Source: Filosporella fistucella
Lineage: Eukaryota; Ascomycota; Leotiomycetes; Helotiales
Assembly (NCBI GenBank): GCA_030077755.1
Contig: JAQJZZ010000011.1
Location: 1,798,001-1,862,000, forward strand
Length of the DNA: 64,000 bases
Direction of reading: 5' to 3'
The position numbers and the translations under genes are program-made. Positions 60,215-64,000 of this stretch are shown here, piece by piece; positions within the stretch are counted from its first letter, which is position 1; each line of letters opens with the position of its first letter. The notes below the pieces were generated by a model. That model did no database searches. It saw only the letters and a program-made list of their open reading frames with translations, and was not told the DNA's origin.

Positions 60215-61057
60215 ATAGAGGACCCACTCAAATAAGCATAAGCATAGGAACGGCGTCAGTTATGGGCCATTGATTCTGGCACGAATCGTCCCGCAATTAG
60301 CTGCATTAGTGGAGTTCTTGTAGACTTCGAACATATTGCGAGGATATCCTTTTTTATATCACCACGTCATGATGAATGGCATTTGAAACTGTGTTTCAAT
60401 GCATGAGTGAGACTTGTGAGAGTGGTTGGTACGCTCGTGACATCCTGGCTCGAGGAAATATGTAGATACTGCCACCGCAGCCAAGACCTCAAACCTTACT
60501 ACCTACTTGTTATCACACCATGGAACGAGGAACGACGAACGATTGTGTTTATGATTCAAGAGACCAAGAAAGAGTTCGATATGAGAGTGAATGACATAGT
60601 GTTCGAGGTGCAAGTCTGTCCTCGTATCAGAGAAATAGGAAAGTCGTATGTTGTTTTTCTTATCGAGATGAAGATGAATTTGTTTGGTTCTTGGTTCCCT
60701 GATTCATCTGAATATTTCAAATTGATTACTGTGGGGCGATCCCGGAATCTGTCTAAAAATATCGGAAGCACGGGGACGACAGCCAGCCTACAACTCCCCA
60801 GAGCTTAGCGTGGATTTGGTCCCCGTAGCGCAGCACGGTCATAAGGTACTTGTACCTCACCTACCTTACCTTACCTTCTTTCCAGTCATTCGCTCGGACT
60901 TCCTCCCTCATTCTCATTCTCCAAAGACTTCCTTTCAAACCGCCTAATCCGAACATCACCACGACTCCTTCCCCTCTTAAGTTCACCTTCACTCTTCCCC
61001 ATACCCATACACATTCACTTCCCACCCATCGTTAAATCTTGCCAAACGCAGGTCAAA
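60215..61057. promoter_or_regulatory. Intergenic: promoter and leader of small acidic gene
   Basis: About 840 bases. GTACTTGTAC at 60846-60855 is followed at once by a TACCT tract to 60877, then a C/T-rich leader up to the start codon at 61058. A frame at 60407-60808 has no recognisable domain. Confidence 0.5.
60846..60877 (+). promoter_or_regulatory. GTACTTGTAC element plus TACCT tract
   Basis: Ten-base GTACTTGTAC is followed by CTCACCTACC and TTACCTTACC, about 180-210 bases before the start codon at 61058. The same pairing (GTACTTGTAC then CTACCTCG) occurs at 16135. Confidence 0.55.
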
Positions 61058-61764
61058 ATGCCTGGAATACGTAAGCTCTCTCCACTCTACTCTCTTCACC
61101 CAAAGTCATCACCAATATAACATCTTCACACATCGCTCCGAAGTTATTCCGTTGATTCGAGAGACCCTCCACCATGGATAAATGTACCGCAGTGCTTCTG
61201 TTTTCTTTATCACCCTCATCGTGTCACGTCGTTCGATTGTTTACTGACTTTCGTCTTTACAGCACCAAACGCGCTTTCGGAGCTCAAGGCTCGCTTCAAG
61301 AGCTTGCTCAAGGGCGGGAAGAAGTCGAAGAAGACTGAGGAGAAGCCTGCGGAAGAGGTTGTGAAGCCAGCTGAGACTGCAACCACGAATACTGCTCCAA
61401 CCGAGACTGCCCCTGTTGAGCCTGCTCCTGTTGCTGCTCGTAATTCTCCCACTCTCTGGTATCACACATTGAATACTAACAACGTGTTTTAAGCAGAGAC
61501 CAAGCCAACTGAACCCAAGGCCGAGGAGGCAAAGCCCGTCGCCCCAACCACTGAGACCGCTCCCGTCGTCGATGCTCCAGTTGTCACCGAGCCTGCCAAG
61601 ACTGAGGCTGTTGGTAAGCAACCTGAAGAAATACACAAGCAAGAAGTCTCATGATGCTAATGATCTCGATAGCCGCTCCGGCAGCTGTCCCAGAAGTCGA
61701 GGCCGCCAAGAAGGTCGAAGAGCCAACTGAGACCAAAGCCCCAGTCCCAACAACTGCTGCATAA
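61058..61764 (+). CDS. Small Ala/Pro/Glu/Thr-rich protein
   Basis: Unknown function; 132 residues in four exons: 61058-61070, 61263-61439, 61497-61613 and 61673-61764. The N-terminus after splicing is MPGIPPNALSELKARFKSLL followed by KGGKKSKKTEE, a short amphipathic basic helix. The remainder is a disordered repeat of ETAPVEPAP, ETKPTEPKAEEAKPV and KVEEPTETKAPVPT. The first exon holds only four codons plus one base. The 192-base first intron is long, and a long C/T-rich leader precedes it, as in highly expressed fungal genes. A GTACTTGTAC/TACCT element lies in the promoter. Splicing at all three introns keeps one frame and removes stops, which makes the gene credible. There is no signal peptide or membrane segment. 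Confidence 0.78.
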
Positions 61765-64000
61765 TCGTATCCCGAGCCCAACCACATATCGAATATATGG
61801 TCTGTTCTGTTTTACAGTCGATATGCGCATATTATCATGGAGAGAAGGCGGGAGTAATGGCAGGAGCGGACAATCGTCGCGATGTTTTTCAGGCGATAAA
61901 GGTGGTGGAAGTTCTTTTTCTCTGAATACCCCCTTATGATTGCATGGATCAAGATGACGGCTTTTGCGTGCCTTCATTGATGGACAAACGATACCCTGAT
62001 ACCCTTGCGTTGAATTAGTCTACAATGGATCCTTTGATTACTTTAATGACTTGTGTGACGTTTGATTCATGGATTGCCACTATTGAATTTACTAAGTCTA
62101 GTCTTATTTATGTCTCTCGCAAGTGCTTAAGGTCCCAGACCCGTGAACCACTCAGCTTATTTTCTGCATGGCATAATTCAAGTCATAATTTTGCGTGTCT
62201 CAGTCGTCGAGACAATCAACCGATTTGTTGCAGCCCTGAGATGCAAACAATCATTCTGTTCCGAAGCTGCAAGTTACTTTCAGTTTCCTTGATATACTTA
62301 TAGTGAACTATCGATGCAATGATTTTATTTTCAAGCCCCTGACTCCCGTTTTGATAGCAAATTCAAGAGAGCATTCCTTTACTTCTCAGATGCGTGAGGC
62401 TGTATGCTAAGATCCCACAACTCCCAAGATATAAACTCCAATCTTGATCAGGCAAGTCAAAGAGGTAATGTTCAGCCCTGTTGAGCTTGACTGGAACTTC
62501 ATCACCTAATTTCTCAATGTCTGTTCTTGTGGCTTCGAGTATGATTGCGCTTAGTGCATCATATTCGTCGAATTCTAGAGTCGACAAGCATGACTATGTT
62601 TGCAAAAAGCATAAATCTTCTTATCTACAGTATCAGAGGTGTAGATCATAAATGACATGTATGTCTTATTTCTCGGGAGAACTTGCTTTCTGATCACATA
62701 CTTGTAAAGAATAAGGGTTTCACTTGCTACCTCCATTTTGACTCCGCTGCATAACACACTATTCACAACAATCAGGGCTAAAAGCAGGCTTAATTATCTA
62801 GCAGGGTTTTTGTTTATATTTCATTCCTCTCTGAACTCTGCATTTCGCCGATTCTGGAATCTATCTTGCTTTGAACTCTTTCTCGCCATTTCACAGGTCT
62901 TTAATTCGAGCTCATAAAAACACTAATGAGACAATAATGAAGAGAGATTGAGAGGGCCTGTTTGTAGTAAGAGAAAGGCAAAGCTTTTTTATATCCCTCG
63001 CTGCCGTGCTCGTCTTCATCGGCTGCTAATATGCTGCGACAGGTACCTTTTGAAATACAATAAGAAAGTCCTATATAACTCTGTTCAATTCATGCTTAAT
63101 GCTTTTATGGATATCTCGTATTACTACTGTTGGTGCACTGTAATATATATCTCGTAGCTATTAGTTCCAAAATTTTCGGCTTGCTGAAGAAGATACAAGC
63201 CAGGATTCAGGAATGGTCCGAATGGCATACAATCAGACTAGAGCGACTATAATTAATGATGGAGGGCTTTGATTATTTCACACTCAGCTTTTGTAAGAGA
63301 GGGGAAAGATAGCATGCCTAGTCCTCCCTCTTGAGTACTCAAGATGATGTCTTCAGATCTCTGGACAGAGAAGAATTACAATGGAGCGGGCATGTGTGGA
63401 GATGAGCGATATTGGTCATGTTCAGACTCTACAAAAATAGACAACAGGTTTCCGCGAACAGCAATTCGAACTATTCCCAATCCTTAAGAGCAGTTTACCT
63501 TTACTTGTACTACGCACAACCTCAGAAACGACTGCCTCCAGCTCACATTGCAGCTAATGGATTTGAAAGTGGAAGGCTTTCGTACAACAGAGGAATATCT
63601 GGGCGAGAAGTGGTCAAAGCCACGCTTTATGGTGTCGATTCTGGGCTCGAGGCTGGGACGAGATGGAGGAGTGACAGCTCCAGTCTTCATCAAAAGCGGT
63701 TTCAAGTAAAGTTGAAAGGTACTTTTTCAGCTTAACGACAAGTTCTCTGAGCTCATCCAAACTTTCGAACAGTGTGAACTTTCTTATGTTGCAGTTTACT
63801 CTATTTCAAACTTGTTTGGTTGATAAGATCTCTGGGGAGCCCGTGTGCCTGCACGAAGTCCATACAGAGGTAGGCCTTCATCAGCTGGTGGACAGACAGA
63901 TCGGCGAGAAGGTCATTCGCCTAAACTCGGGGCCCTGTAGTGTAACCTAAACTGGTACAGGCACGCTAAAGACAGCGCTTTGGGCCTCTCTAATCGATAG
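61765..64000. other. AT-rich gene-poor end of window
   Basis: About 2.2 kb of AT-rich sequence. Minus-strand pieces at 62363-62587 (ILEATRTDIEKLGDEVPVKL) and 62575-62766 look faintly protein-like but lack a shared frame and an ATG for the first. A frame at 63412-63735 has no known domain. Possibly a decayed gene or transposon remnant. Confidence 0.4.

Overview
The window is nuclear DNA of a filamentous ascomycete. Genes are interrupted by short introns of about 43 to 75 bases, with GT donors, CTAAC- or CTGAC-like branch points and CAG, TAG or AAG acceptors. Intergenic regions are 0.4 to 4 kb and both strands are used. Two linked fungal-type phytochromes, a GH131 and a GH78 enzyme and the general protein content suggest a Leotiomycete, perhaps Helotiales. 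That placement is an inference from gene content, not a computed one.

Layout. 1-4622, minus strand: the 5' part of an Hse1 (ESCRT-0) gene cut by the window edge, then a Zds1-type PP2A regulator. 6794-9133: a secreted GH78-type glycosidase in five exons. 10270-11974: an Slm1-type BAR-PH protein. 12185-14468, minus: a short-chain dehydrogenase fused to a NodB-type deacetylase, with an apparent one-base frame break just after its start. 17579-22331: a large three-exon phytochrome histidine kinase. 23423-25023: a secreted, probably GPI-anchored App1-like (DUF2183) protein. 27814-30631: an Rtp1/TANGO6-type RNA polymerase assembly factor. 30991-31452: a small hypothetical protein. 31870-33868, minus: an alpha-arrestin. 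38059-39283: a GH131-like secreted glucanase. 41379-43105: a CYP52-like P450. 45324-46262: a bHLH transcription factor. 49449-53690: a second phytochrome in nine exons. 54175-54825, minus: a LITAF-domain protein. 56451-58143, minus: an AT-hook protein with a Myb/SANT-like tail. 58623-60214: the PP2A activator PTPA (Rrd1). 61058-61764: a small Ala/Pro/Glu/Thr-rich protein.

Several functions recur. Light sensing is represented by two phytochromes on the same strand about 27 kb apart. PP2A control is represented by the Zds1-like protein and PTPA. Plasma-membrane signalling and endocytic sorting are represented by Hse1, Slm1, the alpha-arrestin and the LITAF protein. There is also a set of secreted carbohydrate enzymes. 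Nothing shows that these form one cluster; they look like an ordinary chromosome arm.

The gene-poor stretches (14.5-17.6, 25.0-27.8, 33.9-38.1, 43.1-45.3, 46.3-49.4 and 61.8-64.0 kb) hold no gene I can support firmly. Two things stand out. A pair of short promoter motifs, TACCT tracts and GTACTTGTAC, recurs upstream of several genes and often reads in the gene's own sense. There are also possible gene remnants around 44.4-45.0 and 47.6-48.5 kb. No rRNA, tRNA, CRISPR array or intact transposon was recognised.
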